The notes below the pieces were generated by a model. That model was not told where the DNA came from. It worked only from the letters and a program-made list of their open reading frames with translations, and made no database searches. From Brachypodius melanocephalos (lineage: Eukaryota; Chordata; Aves; Passeriformes; Pycnonotidae), in contig VZSR01003803.1 of the NCBI GenBank assembly GCA_013398615.1, forward strand, positions 4,164,050-4,228,049: 64,000 bases of DNA, read 5' to 3'. Each line of letters starts with the position of its first letter. The first letter of the stretch is position 1. Positions 52,239 to 63,630 of the stretch are shown piece after piece. The translations under genes were made by a program, and so were the position numbers.

Positions 52239-53062
52239 CCAGACAAAAATAATTTCAGTAATTAGAAGAATTTCCTGTGCAGTGTGTAAGGGAATCAGCC
52301 TGACCTCAGATGGGAAGAGGCTCTGTGCACTGCATGGACGTATCAAAATGTGCAGTATTCCATAGAGCTCCTGCTGACATTCAAAACTCCCCACGACTCA
52401 CCTGCTGGAGAGGAAATTGTCAAGGGAAAAAGGTGTTCAGGTGGACAGAGAAGACATGGAGAAATGACACTGCCTGACCCACACCTTTCTCCACAGCTGC
52501 CACCTTACACTCTATACAGCAGCAGCATGGGGTGTGGGGAAACAGCCAGCTGCAGCTTCACTTCCTGAAATTGGCCCTGGAATCAAGGCTAAATGTACTG
52601 GGCTTGATGTCTGCTATTGGGATAAAATATTAGGGTATTAGGATGTCTCCTAATATTGGGCTAAAACCAGGTTTTCATTATTGCTAAATAAAACTAAATA
52701 AAAGAATTTTAGCTGTGTGAACCTCACTCAAGAGACTTAGGGTCTAGAGTTTTACAGAGACAGAATAAATGGGGAAGCTTCACAGTGACTTTGATAATTC
52801 AGGAAAATTATCCTAGTTCAAACTCAAAGGTAAGAAGTTTATATTTTTTCTATCCCTCTGACCATAGGGGATCATGCTGCTTAAATCATCTCAGTACTCA
52901 GAGCTAAGGAAAAGAAGTGATACCTGGCAAAGATTATGTTTTCAGCATGGTTGCATGCTAGGACTGCAGTCTTTGGAGTGCTTGAGCTCCTCCTTTCCCC
53001 TTAGCTGAGGCTAACACTTCTAATTCCTTCCTTTCTCATCCTCAGGAAATTTTGTGACATTG
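52239..53062. other. No supported gene
   Basis: A 94-codon minus frame (52110-52394) crosses the CAAA repeat and is an artefact of it. Nothing else seen. Confidence 0.5.
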
Positions 53063-53098
53063 TCTCCTCTCCTCTCCTCGCCTCGCCTCTCCTCTCCC
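53063..53098. repeat. (CTCCT)n pentanucleotide repeat
   Basis: About seven CTCCT-type units, two with a G in place of T (CTCGC). Confidence 0.92.
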
Positions 53099-53817
53099 TT
53101 CTGAAATATCATCACTAAAAATGTTATTTAGAGAGTGAGGTCTGTTTTGTATAGATTGTTATTTAAAATATTGTGGTCTGCAAAGAATAATTTACCCTTC
53201 AGCATTTCTACACTGGTTGACCAATATTTATTTTTTCGTTCCTTATTCTGATTGTAATGATAGGAATTTCAGAACAAGTTGCCTGGACTTGAAAGCTTGG
53301 TCACATCAACTGACCCCTAAAGTACTACCCACCCAGTCAGAGGTAGAGTTGTACCTCTGTGGCACCTGGCAGCAGCTATAAAAAGAGATGCAGCTTATTG
53401 TCACCATCAGACAGGTGAGAAGGTAAATGAAAAATGAGGCTGATTCACGAAGGCGACTCATCAGGGAAAACTTGGCAGCAGATGGAAAGAGTCCTTACAG
53501 GTATCTGAAGAATGTGTGACAGTGTAGTTTTTATGTTCTCAGTTCTTGAAAAGAAAATGTAATTGTACTTCGGAGCCATGGAGAAAAGGAAATTCTAACA
53601 GTTAGCTTGGAGTCTCTTTAAGAAGTCTGTGGAAGGGTTAAACCCCACTTTTTCTGTTTGGTGTTTTTTCCCCTCTATTTTCAAAATAACATCAATATTC
53701 TCTCACACTTCTAATCACCTTACAACAGCCATATGCAATTATATCCTTTATGAGAGAGCTCTACAGTCATGATCTGACTTAAATACCCCTTTTCCCCTTT
53801 TAATTCAAACCAGATAT
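53099..53817. other. No supported gene
   Basis: A run TGTGGAAGGGTTAAACCCCAC near 53628 resembles an LTR edge, but no LTR body follows it. Confidence 0.45.
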
Positions 53818-54615
53818 TGTGTTGGGTTTTGGAAGTGTGGGACTGCAGTAGTGTCTTCTGTGAGGAGCTGCTGGAGACTTCCCTCATGTCTGATGCCAGC
53901 CAGATCCAGGACAGGCCCACCACTGACCAAGGATGAATCCAGCACCAATGGTGGAAGCACCTCTGAGGTAACAGACGTAACAGCAGCAAGAGAGAGGAGC
54001 AAGAAAATGTGACAGGAACAGACACCAAGATCAGTGCAGAAAGAGGAGCAGGAGATGTTCCATGTGCCAGGGAAGAAACTCCCCTGCAGCCCGTGGTTCA
54101 GACCACGGTGAGGCAGCTGTGCCCCTGCAGCCCATGGAGGACCACTGTGGAGCAGAGATCCACCTGCATGGAGGATCCCATGCCAGAGCAGAGGGATGCC
54201 CAAAGGAGGCTGTGACCCCATGGGAAGCTGGTGGGACTCATACTGGAGCAGTTTGTTGAGGACTGTCTGCTGTGGGAGAGAGCCAAGGCTAGAGCAGGGG
54301 AAGAGAGGAAGGAGGGAGGAGCAGCAGAGATAATGTGTGATGGACTGACCACAGCCCCCACTCCCTGGGCTGCTGGAGGGGAGGAGTTTCTAGAAAAGAT
54401 GTTTTTAAGATTTAGCTCTTATTTCTCATTACTTTACTCTGATTTTATTGGCAGTAAATTGAGTTAAAGTCGAGTCTGTTTTGCCCATGATGGTAATTGG
54501 TGAGTGACCTCTCCCTGTCCTTATCTCCATCCTCAAGAATTTAGTTATTTTTGTTTTCCCCGCCATGCTGAGGAGGGACAGAGCAATGGTGTCCATGCAG
54601 GGTCAACCCTTCACA
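53818..54615 (+). mobile_element. Solo LTR, bird ERVL-type, with internal repeats
   Basis: This is an approximately 800-bp LTR. The start TGTGTTGGGTTT and end GGTCAACCCTTCACA are imperfect inverted termini. The U5-like end carries a block recognisable from many bird LTRs: GAGTCTGTTTTGCCCATGA, GGTAATTGGTGAGTGACCTC, TCCCTGTCCTTATCTCCATCC, then GCTGAGGAGGGACAGAGCAATGG. The middle (about 54080-54260) holds degenerate units, each with CCTGCAGCCCATGG-like starts and GGAGCAG-like ends. Frames of 65-138 codons across it are repeat artefacts. Flanks GATAT and GCTGT do not match, so any target duplication is lost. No internal viral genes are adjacent. Confidence 0.8.
54091..54108. repeat. Small inverted repeat inside the LTR
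   Basis: CCGTGGT and ACCACGG are perfect 7-bp arms around TCAG, within one of the degenerate tandem units. Confidence 0.6.
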
Positions 54616-54808
54616 GCTGTTTTAAAGAGCCTTACATTCTGGAAACTGCCTACTCACTAATGAGAACTGCTTTTCTGCCTTTTTTATTAAATCTTTCTTC
54701 CCACTCCCAAATCCAGGCTGTCGGAAACTGTTATGTATATCATAATGTTTTGTTTCTAGCATTATTTTTTCTCCAGCTTTTTGTTATTTTTTTATATTAA
54801 TAATTGTT

Positions 54809-54834
54809 TTTGTCTGCCTCCACAGGCAGACAAA
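54809..54834. repeat. 11-bp-arm hairpin with 4-base loop
   Basis: TTTGTCTGCCT and AGGCAGACAAA pair perfectly around CCAC. It lies about 200 bp past the LTR. It is too short for a microRNA precursor and lacks a flanking T run on either strand that would suggest a terminator. Confidence 0.75.
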
Positions 54835-55279
54835 GAGTTGAATGAAATTTTTTTTTTGAGAGATGTCTTTTGGTCAGAAAAATGTTGATTTTATAAAATT
54901 GTCTATTTGTGAGACACTAACATTTGTGGCAAAGCTTTTAGTGAGTGATAACTCCAACCTTGAGCAGATTTGACTCTCATATCATAGAAAGAGCAAGCAC
55001 TCCACTGCAAAATATCAACCAGCCAAGCAAATAGCTAAACCTGAGCCCAAGTTAGTTCCGTAAATAGTAATAAAAAAAAGCATTAACTTTTTCTCTATAA
55101 ATCAAACCAACTTATTTCCCAGAGGCCTACTGGCTATTCTATTATATAGAGATTTGTCATATCAAATAAATACAAAGTTTTGCATACTTATGATGTTCCA
55201 AGGTTATAAACAAGAGAAGGATTGTAGGGAGATCAAATGTGGGAAGACTGAGATAGAGCTAAAGGAAATCTTCCCCCTG

Positions 55280-55379
55280 NNNNNNNNNNNNNNNNNNNNN
55301 NNNNNNNNNNNNNNNNNNNNNNNNNNNNNNNNNNNNNNNNNNNNNNNNNNNNNNNNNNNNNNNNNNNNNNNNNNNNNNN
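55280..55379. other. Assembly gap (100 N)
   Basis: Exactly 100 N, the usual placeholder for a gap of unknown size. Open frames drawn through it are not meaningful. Confidence 0.99.
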
Positions 55380-58046
55380 CAAAAACCAGCAAACTCAAAA
55401 CAAATATCTCAAGTCAATGCTGCTTTTCAAGCAGACTGTCTTACCTTTTGGAATCTGTGAAGACTTTGTATTGCACCTTTGCTGTTCTCAGCAGGTGAGG
55501 AATTGAGAAACATTTCAGTTCTTGCTGTACTTCTGGGCTGATGGTGTTTCAGTTAGATGTGAAATTAGATGAAAGGAGCTCAGTCTTCTTCGAGGCTATC
55601 AAAGCATACAATCAACCCATTGCACACAAGAGGGAATAGATTCATGCAACACCCAAAGCAGAAATTTTATTTTCAGTAGTATAGTGCCTTGGAAGCCAAC
55701 AGGTTCCAATGACCAAACTCATCTTAAGTTCCCATTTCTCATATTTCCAACCTGTTACATACAGCTCAAAATACCAGAAATTGTAGATTTATTCAAGCAG
55801 AACCAATGATTCTCAAATGACTCATTCTTCTATATTCCTTTCTGGGAGAAAACACACTTTCGGGGCAAGGAGACACAGGGCAGTTTCAAAAGGATTTATA
55901 AGGGATAGCATATACCTTCAAGAATTATCTTGTGGAGAACAAATTGGGGTGTGGGTACTCAGTGTGCCATATCCTCACTCTAAGGCAACCTGCACACCAT
56001 TGATCTGGAGCAAATGGTGCATACAGATCATCAGTTGTAATTGAAGCCTGTGTGAAGCTGGCCACCAAGGAATAGCAGCTTACATGCTCCTAGCCAGACT
56101 GTCCTGGCACACATAACTTTTTCTGCAGGCTTGTGTGTCTGTTTTTGGTGCATGTACTCCAGAATACTGACAGCAACAAAACAGGCAGAAGCTGGGTGTG
56201 TGCAATCCTTGATCAAACTGTACTGGAAGCTGAGGAGGTGGTGCCTTGCCTTTTTGGTTCTGAGATTTTGCTCTTTTAGAGAAATGGTGGAAAGACATTA
56301 TGGTCTATAGGATAATATCCTCCAATTTAAGAAATTGCTGCCTTGCATTAGGTAAGGTATTGTGGATAGCTGGGATATATCTAGGTGACACACTGTTCAT
56401 AAACACTGGCATAAGGAGAGCTCAGATAGTCCTCAGTTCAGCAAAAAAAGTTTGCTGTTTCCTCCCCGCTCTTCCCCCAACTATCTAATCAAGAATAGCA
56501 ATCAAGAGATCTATCTAATCAAGAGGTTCTACCTTTTTGCCTGAGTGGTAGCAGCACTCCTGTGTACAAGTAGCTTTGTAGCTCCATGATTTCCATAATG
56601 AATGTCCTGTTTTGGATTTGCATCATTCCCACTAGATTTATCTATCAGTAGTGTCCATGCTCTTGACTTTTGTGGTCAAAGCAGTGGTTGAAGTAGAAGA
56701 AGGTATGAAGGAGGCTCAAGTGGGAACTTTCCTCATCTTTCTTTGTGGGCTTGTTTACTGGAATACAATATCCTGCTCTGTTTTTTGTTGACACTGCCCT
56801 CCAAGAAAACTGCTATTGTCTCCATCTCTTCTGTCTGCCAGTTGCCCAAGCTCAGCTCAAAAGTCCAATTTTCTTTAGTTTAAAGTGCTCTGTGATCTGA
56901 AAGCAAAGCATTCATGGGCCTGCTTACCTTTCAGAGGGAAGAAAAAATAGATCATTAAATATCTGAACAAGGAGTGCTGTACATAGTAGGCAGCAAATGA
57001 GATGTAGGTGAAAAAAAAGTGTAAGTTTTGCATTAGAAACTCAACAAAGTCATAAGGATATCAATTTCAGTTTCACAGTGAATTTTAATCCTGATGTTTC
57101 ATTTTGTGAATATGCCTGTAGACCTTTCAGACTAAGCATTAGAATTAAAGAACAAAATTACAGAAATTTTATTTAATAAAATATGATGGATCTAAAGTTT
57201 GCTGATAAGTGGCAATAGTCATAAAGAAACTACTATCTATAGCTGATTAATGTATATTATACCACCTGGCAAGTCCAGATGGTTTTATGCAATCATCTGT
57301 ATCCTCCAAGAAATTCATGGACTTGAAAGCATTCAGAGCAGCATCCTGATAAGAGGAAAGGAAAACGAACCAGGTACATTAGATACCAGAAGCAGACCAA
57401 TGCTTAGGTCTGGTAAAACCTGGGGTGTTTTTGGAACAGATTGCAGATTTCATTGGTGAGATCAAAATGCAGAAGAGATCCTGACAGAACTTAAATCTGC
57501 AAGGGGAATTATGCTGCAGCTTGGTAAGCACTACACTGCTGCTTTCATCAGCCTTTTAATCTAGTGGAAGCTGCATGAGAGGATATGGTACCTCACCAGA
57601 GTCAGCCCAGAGGAAAATGTCCGAGCCTACCAAATGCTGGGGGGATGTACCTATGAAATCCATTTCTCTCATAGGGATTTGGATGCATACTGAGAGACTG
57701 GGTCAGGCTTGCAGCTGCAAGAGGAGCTGGTTGTGGAATTTCCTCCCGGTGCTTAGCAGTGAGAATATGTGATATTGATATTTTCCTGCCTCAGAGTTTA
57801 TGAAGCAGGATCACCAGCAACCTGAACCACAGCCTTGTGCATCAAAAGGGTTTTTTTTCTATCCTGTCTATAAAAACTTTCACTTTAATAGAGTAGTTTA
57901 ATATTTAATGAATTAGAGAACCATGAACAAGGCTATCTCCTTGTGGAGAGGTGTCACCTGTGGGGTGGGGGAGGGGAAGAAAAAAGAGAAGATTTATTTA
58001 CCAATATAGCAAATAGGTAATTTATATCACACAGTTTCTCTCTTTC
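55380..58046. other. No supported gene
   Basis: No repeat recognised. A 14-bp word CTATCTAATCAAGA occurs at 56481-56494 and again at 56511-56524, a 30-bp-spaced partial duplication. Upstream exons of the plus-strand gene, if any, were not found here. Confidence 0.5.
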
Positions 58047-58298
58047 ATGTGCATTTATACTATCATCAAAGTGAAACAATCTGCTAGAGGGTTTTGGCAA
58101 ATTCTGCAGGTAAGTTTTATCCCAGTGATAAGAACAGTTGCCTAGAAGGTGAAAATTTCAAATCTCTGAAGACAAACTGGGATAATAACCACAATCCTTA
58201 TTTAGGCAAGTTCCCTTACTGCTGAGCTACTAACGAGAGAGAGAGAGATGACCTCCTCTTTCTGCAGGTTTTTTTACCCACCCCCCCCTTCCCCTCAG

Positions 58299-58435
58299 GG
58301 TTTGACTTCAAAGCAAAAGGATGCTTTTTACACTGCACTGCAGAGAGCTGGACTGGTTTCTGAAGACAGAGTAGGTGTCTATGACCAAGCTGATGATAAA
58401 GAAACAGAAAGACTTCTCAACTCCTACTTAATTTT
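58299..58435 (+). CDS. Putative coding exon of an unidentified plus-strand gene
   Basis: This 137-bp segment lies between a strong acceptor (C-rich tract ending CCCCTCAG) and a consensus donor (TTTT|GTAAGT). Only one frame is open; it starts in phase 0, has 45 codons and leaves with two bases. The other two frames have stops. The peptide runs GLTSKQKDAFYTALQRAGL, then an acidic part with VGVYDQADDKE and a helical-looking TERLLNSYLI end. About 40% of codons start with G and 36% are purine-any-pyrimidine, the best coding signal in the window. I do not recognise the family. It may be joined to weaker phase-compatible segments at 58047-58109, 58520-58694 and 60628-60783. Confidence 0.55.
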
Positions 58436-58519
58436 GTAAGTACTCTAAAGTCACTGCACACTTCCCAGACCCATCAGAAAATTTTCTGTGTGCTTGTGTA
58501 CTCCCCTAAGCTTAAACAG

Positions 58520-58694
58520 AGTTTCTCTGGAGTGGTTAGAGATTTACCTAAGCACCTTTGAAAAGTGGAGAGGCACATCACTCCCTTGCAGCTGGATCCA
58601 GTCATCTTCCTCAGCAAGTGCCAGGCACCCCTCAGCAAGCACAAGACCCTCCAGAACTGAAATTCAGATTAAAACCATACAGCTGCCACAAGAG
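58520..58694 (+). CDS. Possible next exon, plus-strand gene
   Basis: This 175-bp segment starts after AAACAG and ends at GAG|GTAAGG. It enters with one base, completing the two bases left by the 58299-58435 exon, then has 58 open codons and leaves in phase 0. The first part (VSLEWLEIYLSTFEKWRG) looks protein-like. The second is a Ser-rich low-complexity stretch. Only about 17% of codons start with G and the acceptor tract is poor, so this may be chance. The intron would be 84 bp. Confidence 0.22.
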
Positions 58695-60627
58695 GTAAGG
58701 ACAGGCTCTTCCCCCCAAACATTTCACAAATGGCTTGTTAGCTGAAAAAAAGTGCCCATGTGGTGGGAGGCTTGGGGATCAGATAGCCCATCTCAGCTGC
58801 AGTCTCCAAGGGCAGCCTAGTGCATAATTGATATTCAGGGAGATGATGTAGCATTTTCTGCTGGCTTGCATCTGATAGGACAGAACTTCTTATGCTTTCA
58901 AGGTATGCTTTTTAAGCTGCACAGCAGCATTTAGTATAATGGCAGCATAAACCTGCACAGCATTTAAAAAAGTGAGTGCCAAACCTTGTAATGAATTGCC
59001 TAGGGGGAATTTATACAGGAAAAAAATACAAATAATGCCAACACTTTGAAACTGCACACTCCACATTTTAACTAGCATATAATATGACTAGGGAATTATT
59101 TGTTGTGAGTTTTTTTTCTCCAGTTTTAAATGCAAATTTGAAAAACTAGGCTTTATTCTGACCTCTGCTTTGGATTCCTAGAAATTAAGAAGTCAATTTT
59201 TATAATTTTCCTTAAATTTTGAGAAATCCCTGCCTGCAACCAGGCTTTCTTTTGTTCTGATTCTCTTGAGAAAGAAAATCCAATAGTGTGGTAATGTATG
59301 TGTGTCCAAAGGACACAGAGCTGGTGTTAGGGCTCTGCAGGACAGAGCCAGAAGGAGGCTGCAACATGAGATAGAACTCCAAATTGCAGCTTCTTAAAAA
59401 ATGGTTTCTGGACAGACTAATATTTCTCAGATTGTAGATTAGAGCCCCTATCATAAGAAAAAGGGGTTAAGCAAGATATTAAGATAGGGGAGTTGAGGTT
59501 ATGTATCTGTGCTTATGAGGATAATAATTAAATAGGAAATATCTGTGTTGTTGTTGTTGAAGCCTCTGAGCACCTGAAAATTCTCTTTGCCTTAGGCAAG
59601 TCACAAGAGGAAAGAAACAATCTGAAAATCTACTTATGTGAAAAGACCTTGAGAAGGAAACTGGAGAGTTTGGGTGTTTGCAGGAAAGGCAAGCACCAGG
59701 AGCTCCCTACTTATTCCATTCTTGCTGATGTTAGCGACAAATATGCGTTAACTTCCTTAAATGCAGTCACGCAACATTCCTTTTCTATTTAACTACATAC
59801 CTGTGGAAACAGAGTGAAGGTGGAAAGAGATCATAAAGTGAAATGAACCGGTCTTTTTCTTCCACATGCACCAGATCTGTACCTAGAGATCCCTGAGGGA
59901 ACTCTTGCAGGTATCTCACCACTCTGCCCTTATTGAATCTATTGCTTTAGATGTCCCACAGCCCTAGTGAAACCACATCTTGCAGAGTCTGCTATAAACT
60001 GTAATCCTTTATTTAAAAAAAATAAACACATTTAAAAAGAAATGATTTAAAAAAAAAGGGAATAGTTGACTTAGTGTATACAGAACTGTTTTGAAAAAGC
60101 ACATTAAAGAAAACATATGACTAGGGAAAATATTTGTTATGAATATAAGTAATAAGTATGTAATAAAAGTAATAAATATGTTTTTATTGTCTATACATAC
60201 ATATTAAAAGCTCTATGCAGATAGTTTTTGAGTTTCTTGCATTTTGAAAATCTGTAAAAATGATTCATGTTTTTTACTGAGGCACTTAGTTTTTATTCAT
60301 ATACTACAAACCTATGCAAAAAGGGCTGTTTTTCAAGCTTTCATGACTGTAGGCAACCTTTTCAGAAATTCTAGCTAAGGATAAAAAACATATATCAATG
60401 TGCATAAATTAAACTATTGTTTTCTTGTTTGTGAAGGCTGGAAATAAAGGTAGCAATATCTGATGAAGTTAACTTGACCAGCAGTAAATCCTGTTGACTA
60501 ATCTCTTGTTTCAAGGATCAAAATAAACAATCTTCTTGAACTATAGAATTATTTCAGGAGGTTCTATTCAAATATGTGGGCTGTTGAAAACATGAACTTC
60601 TGGAGCTTTCTCTCATTCTGTTTTCAG

Positions 60628-60783
60628 GAGTGGTTGAAGCAACAGAAAAATAAGGAAAGCGAAACCAGTCCCCTTCCTGGGACTTCCTTTGTCCCATCCC
60701 TGGAATTTTCCCTTGAGGCATTGTCCATTCCCACAATACAGTCACTCGGGCCTTGTCCCTTGCAGTTTTATTTTGTTCTTTAG
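60628..60783 (+). CDS. Possible terminal exon, plus-strand gene
   Basis: A strong acceptor (CTCATTCTGTTTTCAG) is followed by 51 open codons and a TAG. The phase (0) fits the exit of 58520-58694. The peptide begins EWLKQQKNKESE and then becomes Pro/Ser/Leu-rich. No AATAAA follows within several hundred bases, and coding bias is weak. Could be an alternative or spurious exon. Confidence 0.22.
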   Translation, partial: EWLKQQKNKESETSPLPGTSFVPSLEFSLEALSIPTIQSLGPCPLQFYFVL

Positions 60784-62249
60784 CAATATAAGCTGTTTTA
60801 TTTCCATCTCTCAATGGGTCTGGACTGATGGTAAAGTCCTTGTATCCTTGCCTGAACAATTTTTAACCTAAAGGCAGAGTGAACACAACAGTGGCAATCC
60901 ATACCAAACAAAATGTCTGAGAAAAACAGATAATTCATTGTGTTTGGATAGAATGTGTGTGACTTTCTAAGATGCTGAGGGCCAGGTCATCCTCAGATAT
61001 AAATCCATTTAGCATTAATTTCATTGAACTTGAACCAGTTAATGGCAGATGGAGGTCTAAGATATTTATACCTTTGCAGGAAGTATGTTGCTTCTGGACA
61101 AGAGTTATTCCAGCCCTGTGCTGGTAGAGGGTCTTTAGGAGTAGGGTCAGGCCACAGCTGAACCTCTTTGTAATAGACAATATTTTATTTTAAATGGGTG
61201 CTCAGAAGCTCAGACCTCAGCAGAAGATCAGGTGGTGCAGCTCCATGTCCACAGAGGTCAGATCCAGATGGATGTTACATTGCTGCAGGCAGTCTATCGT
61301 GATTTCTGTTTTCCTTTTAATAGTGCCACTTGGATAGAAATCCAGCCCCTATGGTAATGAAGAAAACACTTGTATCACTTCAGTTTTCTCTTGTATTTAA
61401 AAGGCTGCCCCATTCAGTTATTCATCTGAATAGAAAATCTATTATCAATGGCCATTTTGTCCACTTCAGATCCTGAGAGGGGAAGGGAATATATATTATT
61501 GCTATTAGGCTGCTGACCAGCACTTTAATAGGTTTTTCATAGCATTTCAATGAAAATTAATAATCTTGGTGTCATATTAGCTTAATTTTGAAGAATCACA
61601 TGAAAAGAATATTATCCTGGGTTAGCAAACATACTGTGTAAACAGCAATTACTATGGAGACATAACTGAGTTAGAGGTAAAGCATATTAACTAAGTGCTT
61701 GCAGTCCAGATAATTCAGAAAAGGCTTGTGGGCTCTTCATCCAGTATTGTCCCAAATCATCACCCAAAGAAATTATGTTAAATTTTGTTAAAACAGGAAG
61801 TTATAGGATGGCAGACAAATGGCTAATTAACTTATACCAGAGAGTCATAAATATTTTGCTGCTGTTCTTTTTCTGGAGGTTTGTGTGTAAGCAGATATTT
61901 AGGCAGAATCCATGCTGCTGCTAAAAGACAACAAAGGGAAGGTGGTAATTTTGTGTTTCCATGGTTCTGGGCTGCTGTGGTGGAAAAAACAGTTCCAGAG
62001 ACAGGCTACAAGGGCGTGGCTTGCTACAGCCTTGAATTACAGTGCAGTTCTTTGAGAGATCCTGCAGTGTGTTACAATAGATTTCTAGGGCTTTTCTGTG
62101 GGAAAACTTCCCCTAGGCTGCTTTTATCATTTAGCATGGTCTTCGTATCCCATGTATTTCACTGGATGTTTTCAAGTGTTTCATGTTTTCACTGGATGAT
62201 TGGACAAGGCAGGAGATAATCTCAACTAGGCTTCCTTTCCCACAAAGGA
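60784..62249. other. No supported gene
   Basis: No repeats or coding segments that I can support. Confidence 0.5.
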
Positions 62250-62307
62250 TTGGATGGAATTATCTTTCAAGGTCCCTTCCAGTGAGGCCTATTCTATGAT
62301 TCTATGT
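62250..62307 (+). mobile_element. CR1 3'-terminal fragment
   Basis: Remnant with ATTATCTTTCAAGGTCCCTTCCAG and the intact end ATTCTATGATTCTATG. The upstream body is not recognisable. Confidence 0.88.
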
Positions 62308-63474
62308 AGGGACATGAAAGGACACTTTCAAGAAAGCTTTTGTTAATGAAATTTTGGAAAAAAAGGGCCTGGACAGTGATAAATCTTCAGCTTTGGTTCC
62401 AGAAGAGACTGTCTGGGGAAAAAAGGGCCTCTTTGTCAATGTAGATGTGTCAATAACTGGAGCAGGTCCAGTTGGTTTTTCCATACCGAGAGAGAGAAAG
62501 TGAAGCATACCAAACACTGTAGACAACACTTCTGGAACAAAGAAGGTGAAGCAACCATAAAACATGGCTGATCACAAGTGACAAAATGCTGGAAGTTCTC
62601 ATTTTTTAAATGTAACTTGTAAAAAAGGGCAGAGCCTCAGCTGATACAAAAAGAGATGTGTGACTGGGTGAAATGGTTGCCAGGTGTGTTTTCCCTGCTG
62701 TTCTACTCTTGAGAAAAATATCTCCTTTTCTAGGTACCTTATGACATGGCCTTCTTTGGCTACAAGAGAAGTATTGAGGTTGGACTGTGTAGCTGTTTCC
62801 TTACTGAGTAAACTTGGAACAGTTTGTACCCAGCTTTATGCTTGGTCCATGTACACCATGGGATCCTGTCTCAGATCCTGAAAACAAGAGATGTGGCATG
62901 TCTAGATTCTCTTTCCTCTTTTATGCAGAACAAGATAAAAACCCCTCTGCTCCCCGCTGGGTACAGTCCCTGTCCTGTGCTATTCCCCAAACTATGTCCT
63001 GCATTTGTCTGGAAGAGGGTTGGTTGGCATGGACCCAAACTACAAATCAAGGCTAACAGCTGAGGAGAGTGGACAGTCACAGCAGAGGCACAGCAGGAGC
63101 CTTGCTGGTGCAGTTATGTTGGAAATTGTCGTGTAGCTCAGTGGAAGCAGCCTATCAAATGGTGTGTTAACAACACAATTTCTCCAATGACCCAGAGTTT
63201 GTTAGCACCTATGATTTCCCAAATGCCTGGGAATGTATAGAGGGTCTTGACATGAGCTTTCAATCCTAATTTCACAGGATGGTTTTACAGTGAACTGAAT
63301 GAATTTTCTCAGCACATGGTTGGAGCCATGGAAAATTGATGGTGCAGGGCATCCTGTGTTAGTGCATGTTAACATTTCCTTTAAAGTACAGAGGGAAATC
63401 TGAATGGTGTTGATCTGATTGTGGTGAGATTTTAGGGCAGAAAAATTTGTGTCCATGTCTAAAAGATAGGTTTT
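62308..63474. other. No supported gene
   Basis: Several overlapping 60-90-codon frames near 62814-63080 are in different phases and strands and show no motif. Nothing else recognised. Confidence 0.5.
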
Positions 63475-63630
63475 GGGTGCCCTGTCCCTGGAAATGTTCA
63501 AGGCCAGGCTGGATGGGGCCCTCAGCAGCCTGATCTGGTGAGTGGCATCCCTGTCCATAGCAGGAAGTTTGGAACTAGATGGCCTTTAAGGTCCCTTCCA
63601 ACCCAAAACATTCTGCAACCCTTTGATTCT
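63475..63630 (+). mobile_element. CR1 LINE 3' end
   Basis: Landmarks are TGTCCCTGGAAATGTTCAAGGCCAGGCTGGATGGGG, CAGCCTGATCTGGTGAGTGGC, TTGGAACTAGATGGCCTTTAAGGTCCCTTCCAACCC and a decayed tail (TTCTGCAACCCTTTGATTCT). A minus-strand frame of 118 codons over it is a repeat artefact. Confidence 0.95.

Noticed and set aside
53720..54361. Several 65-138-codon ORFs on both strands
   Set aside because: They fall in a GC-rich LTR with internal repeats, where stops are rare.
57955..57980. G-quadruplex
   Set aside because: Only three G runs of sufficient length are present.
63202..63558. 118-codon minus ORF
   Set aside because: Its start lies in antisense CR1 sequence and no motif is seen.
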